Assembly: GCA_964398055.1 (NCBI GenBank)
Contig: CAYNLK010000007.1
Location: 62,001 to 126,000 of the forward strand
Length of the DNA: 64,000 nt
DNA from: CAYNLK01 sp964398055
GTDB taxonomy: Bacteria > Chloroflexota > Anaerolineae > 4572-78 > J111
Direction of reading: 5' to 3'
Below the pieces are notes generated by a model. The model searched no databases, was not told where the DNA came from, and saw only the letters and a program-made list of their open reading frames with translations. Below are positions 22,006 through 31,680 of the stretch, one piece after another. Every line of letters begins with the position of its first letter. The first letter of the stretch is position 1. The position numbers were made by a program, and so were the translations under genes.

Positions 22006-24915
22006 TTACAGAGGTAGCTTTACGATAAAGGTGCTGCCCTGACCGGCCTGACTTTCCAGAATCACTTCGCCGGCCATCAGCGCCGTCAGTTGTTTTACAA
22101 TAGATAAACCCAGCCCCGAGCCGCGATGGGCTCGGGTGGCGGTGCCGTCGAGTTGCTGAAACGGCTCAAAAATGTAAGCGTGCGCCTCCGGTGGGATGCC
22201 AGGCCCACTATCGGTCACTCGCATGGCCCAGTGCAGCTCATCGGGGCAATAAAGCTGCACTTCAACCGGCCCCGCCTCGGTGAATTTGATGGCATTGTCG
22301 ACCAGATTCGTCAAAATCTGGTAGAGGCGATCCGGGTCGCCAGACAGGGCTGGGGGCAGGTCGGCCGAGATCTGGCAATTCAGTTCGATGCCTTTGGCCT
22401 GGGCCGGCAGTTTCAAGGTCGACTCGACCCGGTCGATCAGCTCAGCCGGGTTGAATGAGGACACCTTGAGCTTCAGCGTGCCTGCTTCCAACTGGGCCTG
22501 ATCCAACAGTTGGCCAACCAGGTGGGTCAGATTGGTGGTGTTGTCGATAATTCGCCGGGTTACGGCCTTTTGTTCCACTGAAACCGGGCCGTAGAGACCT
22601 TCCTGCAACATTTCGGTGTAGCCTAAAATGGCATTGATCGGTGTGCGCAGGTCGTGGCTAATATTAGCCAGCAGTTGAGTTTTGAGCTGGTTGGCGGCCA
22701 CAGCCTGATTAAAGGCGTGAATCAGGGCTTCTTCGGCCCGTTTGCGTTGGCTGATGTCTCGATACAGCCCCAGCACCAATCGTTGCCCGTGACTGCCCTC
22801 GATGATGCTGACGCTAATCTCTACCGGGATAATCTGCCCATCCCGCCGGATGACTTCCATATTCGGCAGCATGTGCCCGCCTCCCCCAGTCAGGTTGTTG
22901 TTCAAAGCCGCCTGATACTGCTCGGCTTTGGCCTTTGGGAAAAGCTCTAGTTGGGACCGGCCAATGATTTCACTGAGGGGCCGCCCCAACAGGTGAGCGG
23001 CTCTGGCGTTGGCCTCGATAATCTGGCCGGACTCCAAAGTGGCAATGATGACCGCATCATTGGCCGCCTGGATGACTGTACGATACCTGGCCTCACTTTC
23101 TTTGAGGGCGTGTTCGGTTTTTTTGCGGTCGGTGATATCCTCTTTGATGCCCAGATAATGGGTTACCTGGCCCTGGCCATCCTTAATGGGTGAAATGGTG
23201 GCTGCTTCCCAGTATAGCTGGCCGTTCTTCTTTTTATTGATCAACTCTCCTTGCCATACTTCTCCTTGACTCAGGCGGGCCCACATTTGGGCATAGAATT
23301 CAGGTGGGTGAAGCCCTGATTTCAGCAGGCGCGGATTCTGGCCCAGGGCCTCCTGGGTTGAATAGCCGGTAATCTGGCAAAAAGCCGGATTGACAAATTC
23401 AATCCGGCCGGTCAGGTCGGTGATGATGACTGAGTTTGGGCTTTGTTCTACCGCCCGCGATAGCTGGCGCAGGGTGGCTTCGGCCTGCCGGCGCTGGGTG
23501 ATATCACTCACCACCCCGTAAACCAGCCAACTCCGGCCGGCCGGATCTGACTCGACCCGGCCGCTGTCACGCACCCAGGTGATCTGCCCGTCGGCCCGGA
23601 CTAGCCGGTACTCCATCTCACTATTCTGGCCAGCGGCAAAGCGGCCGGCCTGGGCCGCGGCCGCGGCGCGATCATCGGGGTGGATCACGGTTGACGGCCA
23701 AAAATTCCAATCCGACAGGAATTGTTGGTAGGGATAGCCGGTCAAATCGGTCACGTTCGGCGAGATGTAGTGATTGATCTGGCGGCCATCCGGCCTGAAT
23801 TCGGTCATATAGACGTGGTCGCTAATCGATGAGACCACCTGGCGAAAACGTTCCTCACTCTGGCGCAGGGCTTGTTCAGCTTGCTTCTGTTCGGTGATAT
23901 CCCGCAACACGATCAGCCGGCCGCTCAGCCGCTGGCGTTGATCGTACACCGGCGACAGACGCAGCTCAAAGTTGTGGGTTTTGCCGTTGATTTCCCTAAC
24001 CAGTTCTGTGTGCCCCTCGGTGACGGCGCGGTCCTGCTCCAGTAGCTCGGCCCAACTTGACAGGGCCCGGGCGCTACTCAGGCCGATGGCCTTACCGGCA
24101 TCCTCGCCAATGATTCGCCTGGCAGCCGGATTCAGATCCACCAGCCGGTTCTGAGCGTCAAGCACAATGACCCCTTCGCGCATGTTATCGACCACGGTTC
24201 GCCGGGCAATCGGGACCACGTCGAAGAAGCGCCAGCGAAACAGTCCCCAACCCAGGGCCAGGCCGGTCAAACTGAAAGCCAGGGGGGTCAAATCCAGGTT
24301 GGGGACCGGACTCAACTCAAAAATGTAGATCAAGTTGCCCAGCCACGGGGCCAGGCAGCCGAATACCAAAACCACCGCTTGCCAGCGGTACAGGTTGGGA
24401 AAGTTCAGGACCATCCGCAGTAGCAACAGGGTGCCCCCCAACAGCAACACGTAGGAGTAGGCCAGGTGAAACCAGAACCAGGGGCCGTAGCTCACCGCCA
24501 GGGTGGGGAATGGGCCACTGCTGGCCAGCCCAACCTCGGCCCACATCAAGCCGTGGCGTTCGTTGGTCCAGATGAGCAGCAGGGTGATGAGCGGGGCCAG
24601 GGCCAGCAGCGCCAGGTTGCGGCGGGTTAGCCAATGCTCGCGGCCGGTGTAGGCCAGCGCAAAGGTCAACCAGGCCAGCGGCACACTGACAATACCCAGA
24701 TACTCTAGCTTGGCCCAGAAAATTTTTTGGCTTAAATCCAGGCTGATGATCTCCAGTACGTACCCCAGCGACCAGAGCGCCACAGCCAGGGCCAGCCCCA
24801 CGAAGGCCAAAGCCCCTGGCATTGTCCGCCGGCGCCAAACGTAGACCGCCAGAGCCAGGGAAGTAACTGCCGCCACGAATAAGGGGATGAGATACGGTGC
24901 AAATTGCCGGAACAT
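22006..24915 (-). CDS. Multi-PAS sensor histidine kinase with 7TM N-terminus
   Basis: The 969-residue membrane kinase starts with about seven hydrophobic segments (1-230), resembling the histidine-kinase N-terminal 7TM sensor module. Four PAS/PAC units follow (about 245-365, 370-500, 500-620, 625-750; visible as VIVLDAQNRLVDLNPAA, HVYMTEFRPDGRQ, SVIITDLTGRIEFVNPAF, DAVIIATLESGQII). The HisKA helix carries the phospho-acceptor histidine in ANISHDLRTPINAILGYTEML, and the HATPase has DNAIKFTEAG, DSGPGIP and GSGLGLSIVKQL. It should sense a small ligand or redox state and phosphorylate the receiver encoded 18 bases downstream. Confidence 0.93.
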   Translation of the reverse strand: MFRQFAPYLIPLFVAAVTSLALAVYVWRRRTMPGALAFVGLALAVALWSLGYVLEIISLDLSQKIFWAKLEYLGIVSVPLAWLTFALAYTGREHWLTRRNLALLALAPLITLLLIWTNERHGLMWAEVGLASSGPFPTLAVSYGPWFWFHLAYSYVLLLGGTLLLLRMVLNFPNLYRWQAVVLVFGCLAPWLGNLIYIFELSPVPNLDLTPLAFSLTGLALGWGLFRWRFFDVVPIARRTVVDNMREGVIVLDAQNRLVDLNPAARRIIGEDAGKAIGLSSARALSSWAELLEQDRAVTEGHTELVREINGKTHNFELRLSPVYDQRQRLSGRLIVLRDITEQKQAEQALRQSEERFRQVVSSISDHVYMTEFRPDGRQINHYISPNVTDLTGYPYQQFLSDWNFWPSTVIHPDDRAAAAAQAGRFAAGQNSEMEYRLVRADGQITWVRDSGRVESDPAGRSWLVYGVVSDITQRRQAEATLRQLSRAVEQSPNSVIITDLTGRIEFVNPAFCQITGYSTQEALGQNPRLLKSGLHPPEFYAQMWARLSQGEVWQGELINKKKNGQLYWEAATISPIKDGQGQVTHYLGIKEDITDRKKTEHALKESEARYRTVIQAANDAVIIATLESGQIIEANARAAHLLGRPLSEIIGRSQLELFPKAKAEQYQAALNNNLTGGGGHMLPNMEVIRRDGQIIPVEISVSIIEGSHGQRLVLGLYRDISQRKRAEEALIHAFNQAVAANQLKTQLLANISHDLRTPINAILGYTEMLQEGLYGPVSVEQKAVTRRIIDNTTNLTHLVGQLLDQAQLEAGTLKLKVSSFNPAELIDRVESTLKLPAQAKGIELNCQISADLPPALSGDPDRLYQILTNLVDNAIKFTEAGPVEVQLYCPDELHWAMRVTDSGPGIPPEAHAYIFEPFQQLDGTATRAHRGSGLGLSIVKQLTALMAGEVILESQAGQGSTFIVKLPL

Positions 24916-25078
24916 TCTTCTATTCTAAACAAAAATGGGTTGAATGTCCAGAGGCAAACTGTACCAGTATGCCGCCATAATGAGAATTGCCGGGTAGAGA
25001 CGGGATTTTTTGAAAAAACAATTTCCGTGGCATAATATACATTCTGTTGCCAACCGATAGCTTTGTAGAAATAGCTTC

Positions 25079-26566
25079 ATGAGAGTTCGTCAACAAATTC
25101 ATAGCGCCTTAATACTGATTATTCTAGTCAGTTTAGCCTGTACCATAAGAATGCCGGAAAACATGGCGCGGTACGCCAATCCAAAGCCCACCCCGCCGCT
25201 TGAGTTATCTCCTGTCCAACCAACCCACATCCCTGCTCTTACTGACGTGATCACAAACGCGATTGTGTTGCCCACACCCGGGCTTGAGCCGTCGCCTCCC
25301 CCTGTGGTTCATAGCGAGTCGCCAGCCACCCCCGTTATCATCGCCATTGAGCCGCCCGTGCCTGCCGCCTTAACCGAGCTTGCTACCGACTCGCTGGTTA
25401 AAGAGGTCGAATTCGCTAACACCATCGCCGTTGACGAAATCAATCAGTTGCAGGCCAAATTTTATCCGAACAACAACCAGACGCCGGCGCAATTTGCGGT
25501 TGATCGCTTTAAGGTGCGTTTCAAGAGTAGAAACGAACTGGGCCATTGGGCCTCGATCCGGGCCGAGCTGTTTGTGCCCAAAGTTGACGCGCCGGCCGAG
25601 TTCCCTCTCTTTATCTACGGCGCGGGCACCACCGGTATCGACACTCTCTGCGCGCCGCTGGATGAGGTTACCCGGGGGCGTAATTGGGGTCAATACCAGA
25701 CCCACCTGATCTCTTACGCCGCCCAGGGGTTCATTACCCTCTTACCCCACTGGCAAGGTTATGATGATCAAACCCGCAAGCACAACTATTTTATTGCCGG
25801 GCTGGAAGCCTCGATCATGCTCGATGCCACGCGGGCAACCTACGAGCTGTTCAACAAAAATCTCCTCCCCGCCGTTCCGGCCCGACCAGCCCAGGCGGTC
25901 TTCTATGGCGGTTACTCGCAGGGTGGGCACGGCGCTTTTGCCGCGCTTGACGCCGCGCCCCAATATGCGCCGGAGTTGCCCATCAAGGGGGTGGTCGGCC
26001 ATGCCACTGCGCCCAATGTAGAGTCCCTGCTGCGCGAACGGCCGCCGCTCGCCCCCTACATTGTCTATGCTTACCTCAATTACTATGGCGGCGAGGTCAT
26101 CGACCCTGAAGCTGTCTTCTTGCCCCATTGGTTGCCCACTTTTTATGCCGATGCTTCAACCAAATGCGTCGATGAGGCGTATGAGTACTATCCCGCAGAG
26201 CCGCAACTGCTCTACCGCCCGGAATTCCTGGAGGCGTTGTACGGCGACCGGCTGGCCGAGACATTTCCGGCTTTTAAACAGGCGCTTGAACTCAATTATG
26301 TGGGTGGCTCGCCCGACACCAGCGTACCGGTTGTTCTGTTCCACGGTGAGGCGGATACCATTGTGACTCCAGCTACCCACGACCACTTTGTCGGCCGTTT
26401 GTGCAACCTGGGCAAAAACGTAAGCTACAAGCTTTACCCGGAAACCACCCACTTCCAAACGCGGCAGGCCAGTTTTATCGACTCGGTTACCTGGATGCGT
26501 AACATTATGAACGGTTACCTGCCCGAGTCGCAATGTTCAACTTTTTTCACCAGCAAACTTGAATAG
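25079..26566 (+). CDS. Secreted lipoprotein alpha/beta-hydrolase (esterase/lipase-like)
   Basis: The 495-residue protein has an N-terminal signal peptide with a lipobox (LVSLAC, Cys near 21), a Pro-rich linker to about residue 100, and an alpha/beta-hydrolase domain. Visible catalytic residues are Ser near 280 in YGGYSQGGHG, Asp near 424 in HGEADTIV and His near 458 in PETTHFQT. Several cysteines (DTLCAPL, KCVDEAY, RLCNLG) suggest disulphides. It is a close relative of the C-terminal domain of the divergent SGNH fusion at 28033-30633. Its stop codon abuts the stop of the convergent MBOAT gene with no spacer. It probably removes acyl groups at the cell surface; the substrate is unknown. Confidence 0.85.
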   Translation: MRVRQQIHSALILIILVSLACTIRMPENMARYANPKPTPPLELSPVQPTHIPALTDVITNAIVLPTPGLEPSPPPVVHSESPATPVIIAIEPPVPAALTELATDSLVKEVEFANTIAVDEINQLQAKFYPNNNQTPAQFAVDRFKVRFKSRNELGHWASIRAELFVPKVDAPAEFPLFIYGAGTTGIDTLCAPLDEVTRGRNWGQYQTHLISYAAQGFITLLPHWQGYDDQTRKHNYFIAGLEASIMLDATRATYELFNKNLLPAVPARPAQAVFYGGYSQGGHGAFAALDAAPQYAPELPIKGVVGHATAPNVESLLRERPPLAPYIVYAYLNYYGGEVIDPEAVFLPHWLPTFYADASTKCVDEAYEYYPAEPQLLYRPEFLEALYGDRLAETFPAFKQALELNYVGGSPDTSVPVVLFHGEADTIVTPATHDHFVGRLCNLGKNVSYKLYPETTHFQTRQASFIDSVTWMRNIMNGYLPESQCSTFFTSKLE

Positions 26567-28024
26567 TTAGAACTGGAAGTAGATAAAGGGGACCCCCTCG
26601 GTGATACCGAGGTTCATGATGGCCAGGGCCAGGCTCAGGTAAACCGCCCAGCGAAACCAGAGCGGTCGCTGCCAGAGGATGGGGATTGACCGGGGTTGCT
26701 CCTGAACCCAATGGACCAGCAGCAAGAGGAGAATCAAACCCAGCGACAGCGCCATCTCCTGCGCCGGGTTGCTGGCTATGGTGGCCCAGGGCGCGGTCAC
26801 GTCGGCAAAGTTGGTCAAGGGGGTCATATTACCCAGCAACAAAAAGGCATCGCCGATGGAATTGGCCCTGAAGAAGATCCAGGCCAGGTAGACCAGGCTG
26901 AAGGTGATCAACCCGCTCAACACCGCTCGCGTGGTTGGTCGCCGGTCAAGCCCCAGCCGGCTGGCCAGTTTATTCCTGGCGTTCTTGGTCGCCGCCTGGC
27001 CGACCACGTAAAGGCCGTGCAGCCCGCCCCAGATCACAAAGGTCCAGGCCGCGCCGTGCCACAGCCCGCTAACCACAAAAACGATCATCAGGTTCAAATA
27101 CCAGCGCGGCAGCGGTACTCGACTGCCCCCCAGCGGAATGTACAAATAATCCCTGAACCAGGTGGACAGCGAAATATGCCAGCGCCGCCAAAACTCTGCC
27201 GGCGATTGGGCAAAATAGGGTCTTCTGAAATTCTCCATCAGGTTGAACCCCATAACCCGGGCTGCCCCAATCGCAATATTGGAGTAGCCGGCAAAGTCGC
27301 AGTAAATCTGGAAGGCAAAGAAGAAGGTGGCCATGAGAACTGGCCAGCCTGACCAAGCCAAAGGCTCGTTGTAAACTGCATTGACGTACAACCCCAGCCG
27401 GTCGGCGATGACCACCTTTTGAAACATGCCCCACAGCATTAAGCGTAAGCCGCTGGTCACGCGCGCCTCGTCAAAGTGAAATTTTGTATAAAACTGGGGG
27501 AGCAGGTTGGCGGCGCGTTCGATGGGACCGGCGACCAGTTGCGGGAAAAAGGAGACAAATAGAGCAAATCGTCCCAGGTGCCGTTCCGGCTCTATCTGGC
27601 CGCGATAGACGTCGATGATGTAGCCGAGGGTTTGAAACGTGTAAAACGATATCCCCACCGGCAGCAGCGCCTGAAACATCGGCACGTTGTAGAATAGGTT
27701 AAATTGGTCAAAAACGGCCTGGAGCGAGTCGTTGACAAAGTTGAAATACTTAAAGGCGAACAAAATAGCCAGATTTGAACCTAAACCGATCACCAGCAGG
27801 AGAGTCCGTTTGGTTTGATACGCCGGCTTGACCATCAGCATAGCTGCGCCATAGCTGATCAGGGTGGAGGCAATAATGAGGACGATATATTCCAGCTTCC
27901 AAGCGGCGTAGAAATAATAACTGGCTGCCAACAGCAGCGCCCAACGGTAGCGATAGGGGCAGGCAAAATAGAGCGCCGCCACAATCGGGAAGAAGATCAG
28001 AAATTCGACGGAGTTGAATAACAT
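26567..28024 (-). CDS. MBOAT-family membrane O-acyltransferase (AlgI-like)
   Basis: The protein has about 485 residues from the ATG at 28022-28024; an in-frame upstream start would overlap the previous gene. There are roughly ten hydrophobic segments. The AlgI/DltB hallmarks are present: MLFNSVEFLIFFPIV at the N-terminus, LPVGISFYTFQTLGYIIDVYRG, FFPQLVAGPIERA, FWRRWHISLSTWFRDYLYIPLGG, and the catalytic histidine in VSGLWHGAAWTF near residue 325. AlgI-like proteins move acetyl groups from the cytoplasm across the membrane for transfer to polysaccharides by an SGNH partner. That partner is the gene eight bases upstream (28033-30633), so the two form an acylation pair. Confidence 0.93.
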   Translation of the reverse strand: MLFNSVEFLIFFPIVAALYFACPYRYRWALLLAASYYFYAAWKLEYIVLIIASTLISYGAAMLMVKPAYQTKRTLLLVIGLGSNLAILFAFKYFNFVNDSLQAVFDQFNLFYNVPMFQALLPVGISFYTFQTLGYIIDVYRGQIEPERHLGRFALFVSFFPQLVAGPIERAANLLPQFYTKFHFDEARVTSGLRLMLWGMFQKVVIADRLGLYVNAVYNEPLAWSGWPVLMATFFFAFQIYCDFAGYSNIAIGAARVMGFNLMENFRRPYFAQSPAEFWRRWHISLSTWFRDYLYIPLGGSRVPLPRWYLNLMIVFVVSGLWHGAAWTFVIWGGLHGLYVVGQAATKNARNKLASRLGLDRRPTTRAVLSGLITFSLVYLAWIFFRANSIGDAFLLLGNMTPLTNFADVTAPWATIASNPAQEMALSLGLILLLLLVHWVQEQPRSIPILWQRPLWFRWAVYLSLALAIMNLGITEGVPFIYFQF

Positions 28025-28032
28025 GGCAATCT

Positions 28033-30633
28033 CTATTGATTGGTGAGACTGGCGCAGCTCGACTCGGGCAGGTCGCCGCCGGCTGTGCTTGCGATCCAAT
28101 TGATGGTATCTCTAAAACTGGCCCGCCGGATGTTGGCATGATCAACAGCCGGGTAACTCCGGTAAGTCACATGATTGCCAAGCTCGCATAGATTAAGGGC
28201 GAATTGCCTTTGGCTGGGCGGCGTCACAATCTGGTCGGCCGTACCCTGGAGAATGAGCGCCGGAATATCCACCCCAGCCGGCGATAAACCGGGGACATTG
28301 TCTTCAAGTGCCGCCTTAAAAGCCGGCGCCAACGTCTGCAAACGGTCGGTGTAGAGCGCCTCTCTAAATTCAGGGCGATACATTTGCCGGGCGTTGGAGC
28401 TGTAGTAACTGAAGAGACCATCAACACACCGGCTCATCACGTCGGCTTCAAACCTGGTCAGCCAGCGATCCTGAAAAACATCGGCCGGATCGATCACCTG
28501 GGGACCGTAGAAGTCGCGGTAAGCCTGCACAATGTACGGGCTGAAGACGGGCGCTTCTTTGAACAGTGTTAAGGCGTTGGTAGTTGGGCCGTGGCCGATT
28601 ACTCCCTTAAAGGGTAACTCCGGGGCATAGCTGGCCGCCAAATCCTTGGCAGCAAAAACGGCATGGCCCCCGCTGGAATAGCCGGCCATGAAAACGGCCT
28701 CTAGCGGACGGGCGGCCACTCGAGACGACTCGTTAAAAAAGTTGTAGGCTGCCCGCGCCGCGTCCAGCAAAGCCCGGGCTTGCAACTTGGCAATGAAGTA
28801 GGGCTGCTCCAGGTTGGCATCGTCAAAGCCCTGGTAGTTAGGCAACACGCCGATCAGTCCCTGGGCGGTATATTCGAGCATGTAACTGTGGTACGCCCCC
28901 CAATTGTTCCCGCTTGAAACCTCATTCAGCGGGGCGCACCTATCGCTCAGGCCGGTTGTGCCGGGACCGTAGATCAAAATAGGGAAGTCGGCTGGCGCGT
29001 CTACCTGGGGCACATATAGATTCGCTTCGACTTCAGTGACTCGGTCGTTGCGATCGACGGTTTTGTAGCGTAGCCGATACAGATCGATGACGTAATTGCC
29101 AATCGGCTCAAAGGTGTTCCGATATTCAGCCGAAACAAGCTGCCCCCCCTGTTGCACCGCCAGTGACTGTGGCGTTGCGGTCGGGGTTGAGGTCGAAGTC
29201 GATGTTGATGTGGGGGTTGAGGTCGGTGTTGCGGTTGGAATTGGGGTTGAGGTCGGTGTTAGCGTCGGCGTTGGGGTCGAAGTGAACGTTGGCGTTGCGG
29301 TTGAAGTTGGTGTTGATGTTGGCGTGGTTAGTGCCTGGGAGGGGAGAGCCGGCGGAACCTGAGTAGCCGTTGCCGTCGACGTTGCGGTCGGGGTCGGGGT
29401 TGAGGTTGAAGTTGAAGTTGGGGTATCGGTTGAGGTTGAAGTTGGGGTTAACGTTGGTAATGGGGTTGGTGTTGAGGTTGGTATTGGTGTCGTCGGCGCC
29501 GGGGTGACTGTAGGGGCCGGCGCAGCGGGAGAGTCAGTTGCAGTTGGCGTGGCCGAGGCCGGTTGGCCCCAGAGTTGTTCAATTGCGGCGATGTACGGTG
29601 TGGGCGCGTCGTCGGCGGGGGTGGAGGTTAGCGGTTTAGTTTGGGGCGGCTCGATGGCCGCAGCCAGGGCTTCAGCCACATAGGTTTTGCCGTTTTCGGT
29701 CAGATGCTCCGTATCGACGAAATTGTAGGCCTCCAGATCAAAGATCAGGTTCAAAACATCAACATCTTTTCGACGCAAGACTCGCTCAACCACAGCCGTA
29801 TTCTCGGCCACGCGCTCGTGAAACAGCTCGCCGATATGGCTTTCGCCGAGTTCGTAATTGATGGGCGTAATGTAGAAGATTGGTTTGATGCCGTTGTTGG
29901 TCAGCAGACGACTCGTTGCCTGCAATGATTGAATCTTGCGGTGGTGACGGTCAAGGCTGTACATATAGTAATAAACCAGCGTCCCCTGTAACGCCTCAAG
30001 GTCATCCTGCGAGGGCAGACCGGCGTAGTAGGCAAAGTTGGTTTCATCCGCCCCTGACTCTTTGGCCTCAACGCCAACCAGCGCCTCAAATTCAGCCACT
30101 TCCCCTACCGGTTGATCGCCGTTGAAGACGGTCGCCTCGAGGAAATCGTTCTGGCTGATCGGCGAGTCGAACAGCCCAAAAGTATCGAACAGCCGGTAAA
30201 ATAGAGTGGATAGCAACGGGCCATAGGTCAGGATGATTTTCTCGCGCTCGAATTGGTAAGTAGGCCGCAAATCCCACTCCGGTGAAAATGAGCGCATGTT
30301 GATCAGAATGATAACAGCCTCGACCTGAGCCTTGTGTTCGACCAGGTAATTGACGTAGCGTTCATACAAATCCAGTTGGTAAGCCGGGTGGGCCACGTCG
30401 CCAATGGTATGATTCGGGATCAAATCGCGTAGAATCTCCGGGATTGTAGGTTCACCTTCGGGGTAAATCAGGGTGCTATCACCAAGATAGACGATATCAA
30501 CGCCGGCTCGGAGCTGCTGCTCTAACGCCAGGATTTGCTCAGGCAGCTCGGGCGGGTGCATGGCCGAGACAGCCGCCTGTAATATCAGCAGAATAATGCC
30601 GAAAGATATCAGTTTTAGGAAAAAGCTCCACAT
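28033..30633 (-). CDS. SGNH/GDSL-type domain - Thr/Pro linker - alpha/beta-hydrolase fusion
   Basis: The 866-residue exported protein has one N-terminal membrane segment (4-24) and an SGNH-like domain (about 30-335) with YLGDST (Ser53) and a C-terminal Asp/His pair in FVDTEHL. A low-complexity Thr/Pro/Ser linker (about 350-490) follows, then an alpha/beta-hydrolase domain (about 500-866) with MAGYSSGGH (Ser near 652), QGTADQIV (Asp near 798) and VDHANI (His near 830). The last domain is paralogous to the stand-alone lipoprotein at 25079-26566. It lies directly upstream of the MBOAT gene. In AlgI/AlgJ- and PatA/PatB-like systems the SGNH partner transfers the acyl group; a fused esterase could edit or remove it. 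Confidence 0.85.
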   Translation of the reverse strand: MWSFFLKLISFGIILLILQAAVSAMHPPELPEQILALEQQLRAGVDIVYLGDSTLIYPEGEPTIPEILRDLIPNHTIGDVAHPAYQLDLYERYVNYLVEHKAQVEAVIILINMRSFSPEWDLRPTYQFEREKIILTYGPLLSTLFYRLFDTFGLFDSPISQNDFLEATVFNGDQPVGEVAEFEALVGVEAKESGADETNFAYYAGLPSQDDLEALQGTLVYYYMYSLDRHHRKIQSLQATSRLLTNNGIKPIFYITPINYELGESHIGELFHERVAENTAVVERVLRRKDVDVLNLIFDLEAYNFVDTEHLTENGKTYVAEALAAAIEPPQTKPLTSTPADDAPTPYIAAIEQLWGQPASATPTATDSPAAPAPTVTPAPTTPIPTSTPTPLPTLTPTSTSTDTPTSTSTSTPTPTATSTATATQVPPALPSQALTTPTSTPTSTATPTFTSTPTPTLTPTSTPIPTATPTSTPTSTSTSTSTPTATPQSLAVQQGGQLVSAEYRNTFEPIGNYVIDLYRLRYKTVDRNDRVTEVEANLYVPQVDAPADFPILIYGPGTTGLSDRCAPLNEVSSGNNWGAYHSYMLEYTAQGLIGVLPNYQGFDDANLEQPYFIAKLQARALLDAARAAYNFFNESSRVAARPLEAVFMAGYSSGGHAVFAAKDLAASYAPELPFKGVIGHGPTTNALTLFKEAPVFSPYIVQAYRDFYGPQVIDPADVFQDRWLTRFEADVMSRCVDGLFSYYSSNARQMYRPEFREALYTDRLQTLAPAFKAALEDNVPGLSPAGVDIPALILQGTADQIVTPPSQRQFALNLCELGNHVTYRSYPAVDHANIRRASFRDTINWIASTAGGDLPESSCASLTNQ
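29165..29560. repeat. Low-complexity Thr/Pro-linker coding repeat
   Basis: Short units of GGGGTTGAGGTCG-type sequence encode TPTSTPT-like peptide on the minus strand inside the SGNH fusion gene. They are coding, variable in length and without spacers, so they are not a CRISPR array. Confidence 0.85.
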
Positions 30634-30834
30634 ATGAGCTAACCTTTGCCCTGGATCGAGAAGTCAGATGAGCTGATATGATCGCTGAATAATATTGCCC
30701 CCATTTGATATTCTATTTATACCCAACAATTTTTAAAATAAGCTTATAATGGGAGCATTCGAGAATTTGTGATGGGTGGTGATAGCCTCCAAAGGTGAGT
30801 GGATCATATTGCTGCTGGGCTGTTATGCCGCCGG

Positions 30835-31680
30835 CTAAACCAACGCCTTCAAGGCGGCCAGATGGCGTTCCGCCTCGGCCATCCCGGCCCGGATCGGGCC
30901 GGCCACATCCTTGAAATCCAGCGAGCCGTAATCGTGTACCTCCGGACGGAGCAGCACGTGCGGTGGGTGGGCGGCCAGGCGTTGCTGGTGCAGATACCAG
31001 GTCTGCACCCGGAAGGAGCGCCACATCGACGCGGCCGCAGTGGGAACCTTGTTCTCGCCGTTGCCGTTGGTACTAAAGATGCCGGCCGGCAACTGAAAGC
31101 CCATGATGGCGCTGATGGGGTCGGTCCAGGGGTTATCTTTTTCCAGGGGCGGATAGACGTCGACGGCAATGATCCTGGCGGCGCCCTGGTCATAGGCCAT
31201 ATGGGTGGCCAGGCTGTCGATCACCCCGCCATCGGCCAACTGCCGGCCGTTCAGCTTGACCGGCGGAAAGGCGCCCGGCACGGCGCTGCTGGCCAGGATG
31301 GCCGGCAGCAGCGGCCCGGTCGCCAGGGCAACTTCTTCGCCGTGGACCATATCGACCGCCATCAGCGTGACCGGAATTTTGAGGTCGGCAAAGGTTTTAC
31401 CGGCCAGAATCTCGCCCAACTGCTCCTGGACCTTGCGCTGCCGGCCGCGGGCGCTGGCAATCTTCATGGCCAGCGAATTACTCTGCATTGCTTTCATCCC
31501 GGCGGCAATTTCAACCGGACTGTAACCCAGGGCAAAGAGGACGGCCACAATGCCGCCCATGCTGGTGGCCACAATCAAGTCGATGGGGACCTGCTCCCGC
31601 ACCAATACTTCCAACACCCCGATATGGGCCAGGCCGCGACTGCCCCCGCCCCCTAATACTAATCCAATCTTGTCGTGCAT
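30835..31680 (-). CDS. Patatin-like phospholipase
   Basis: The 281-residue protein has the patatin oxyanion loop (LVLGGGGSRGLAHIG), the nucleophile elbow ATSMGG (Ser near 41) and the catalytic Asp in LADGGVID (near 149). No signal peptide or membrane segment is seen, so it is a cytoplasmic or peripheral lipid hydrolase of the RssA/YchK type. Its ATG overlaps the TAA stop of the hydrolase-ANL gene by one base (TAATG), and the ribosome binding site GGAGG lies inside that gene, so translation is coupled. Together they suggest release and re-activation of fatty acids. Confidence 0.92.
   Translation of the reverse strand: MHDKIGLVLGGGGSRGLAHIGVLEVLVREQVPIDLIVATSMGGIVAVLFALGYSPVEIAAGMKAMQSNSLAMKIASARGRQRKVQEQLGEILAGKTFADLKIPVTLMAVDMVHGEEVALATGPLLPAILASSAVPGAFPPVKLNGRQLADGGVIDSLATHMAYDQGAARIIAVDVYPPLEKDNPWTDPISAIMGFQLPAGIFSTNGNGENKVPTAAASMWRSFRVQTWYLHQQRLAAHPPHVLLRPEVHDYGSLDFKDVAGPIRAGMAEAERHLAALKALV

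Noticed and set aside
29165..29560. Repeated units considered as a CRISPR array
   Set aside because: There are no uniform repeats or unique spacers; the sequence is an in-frame Thr/Pro linker of an exported protein.
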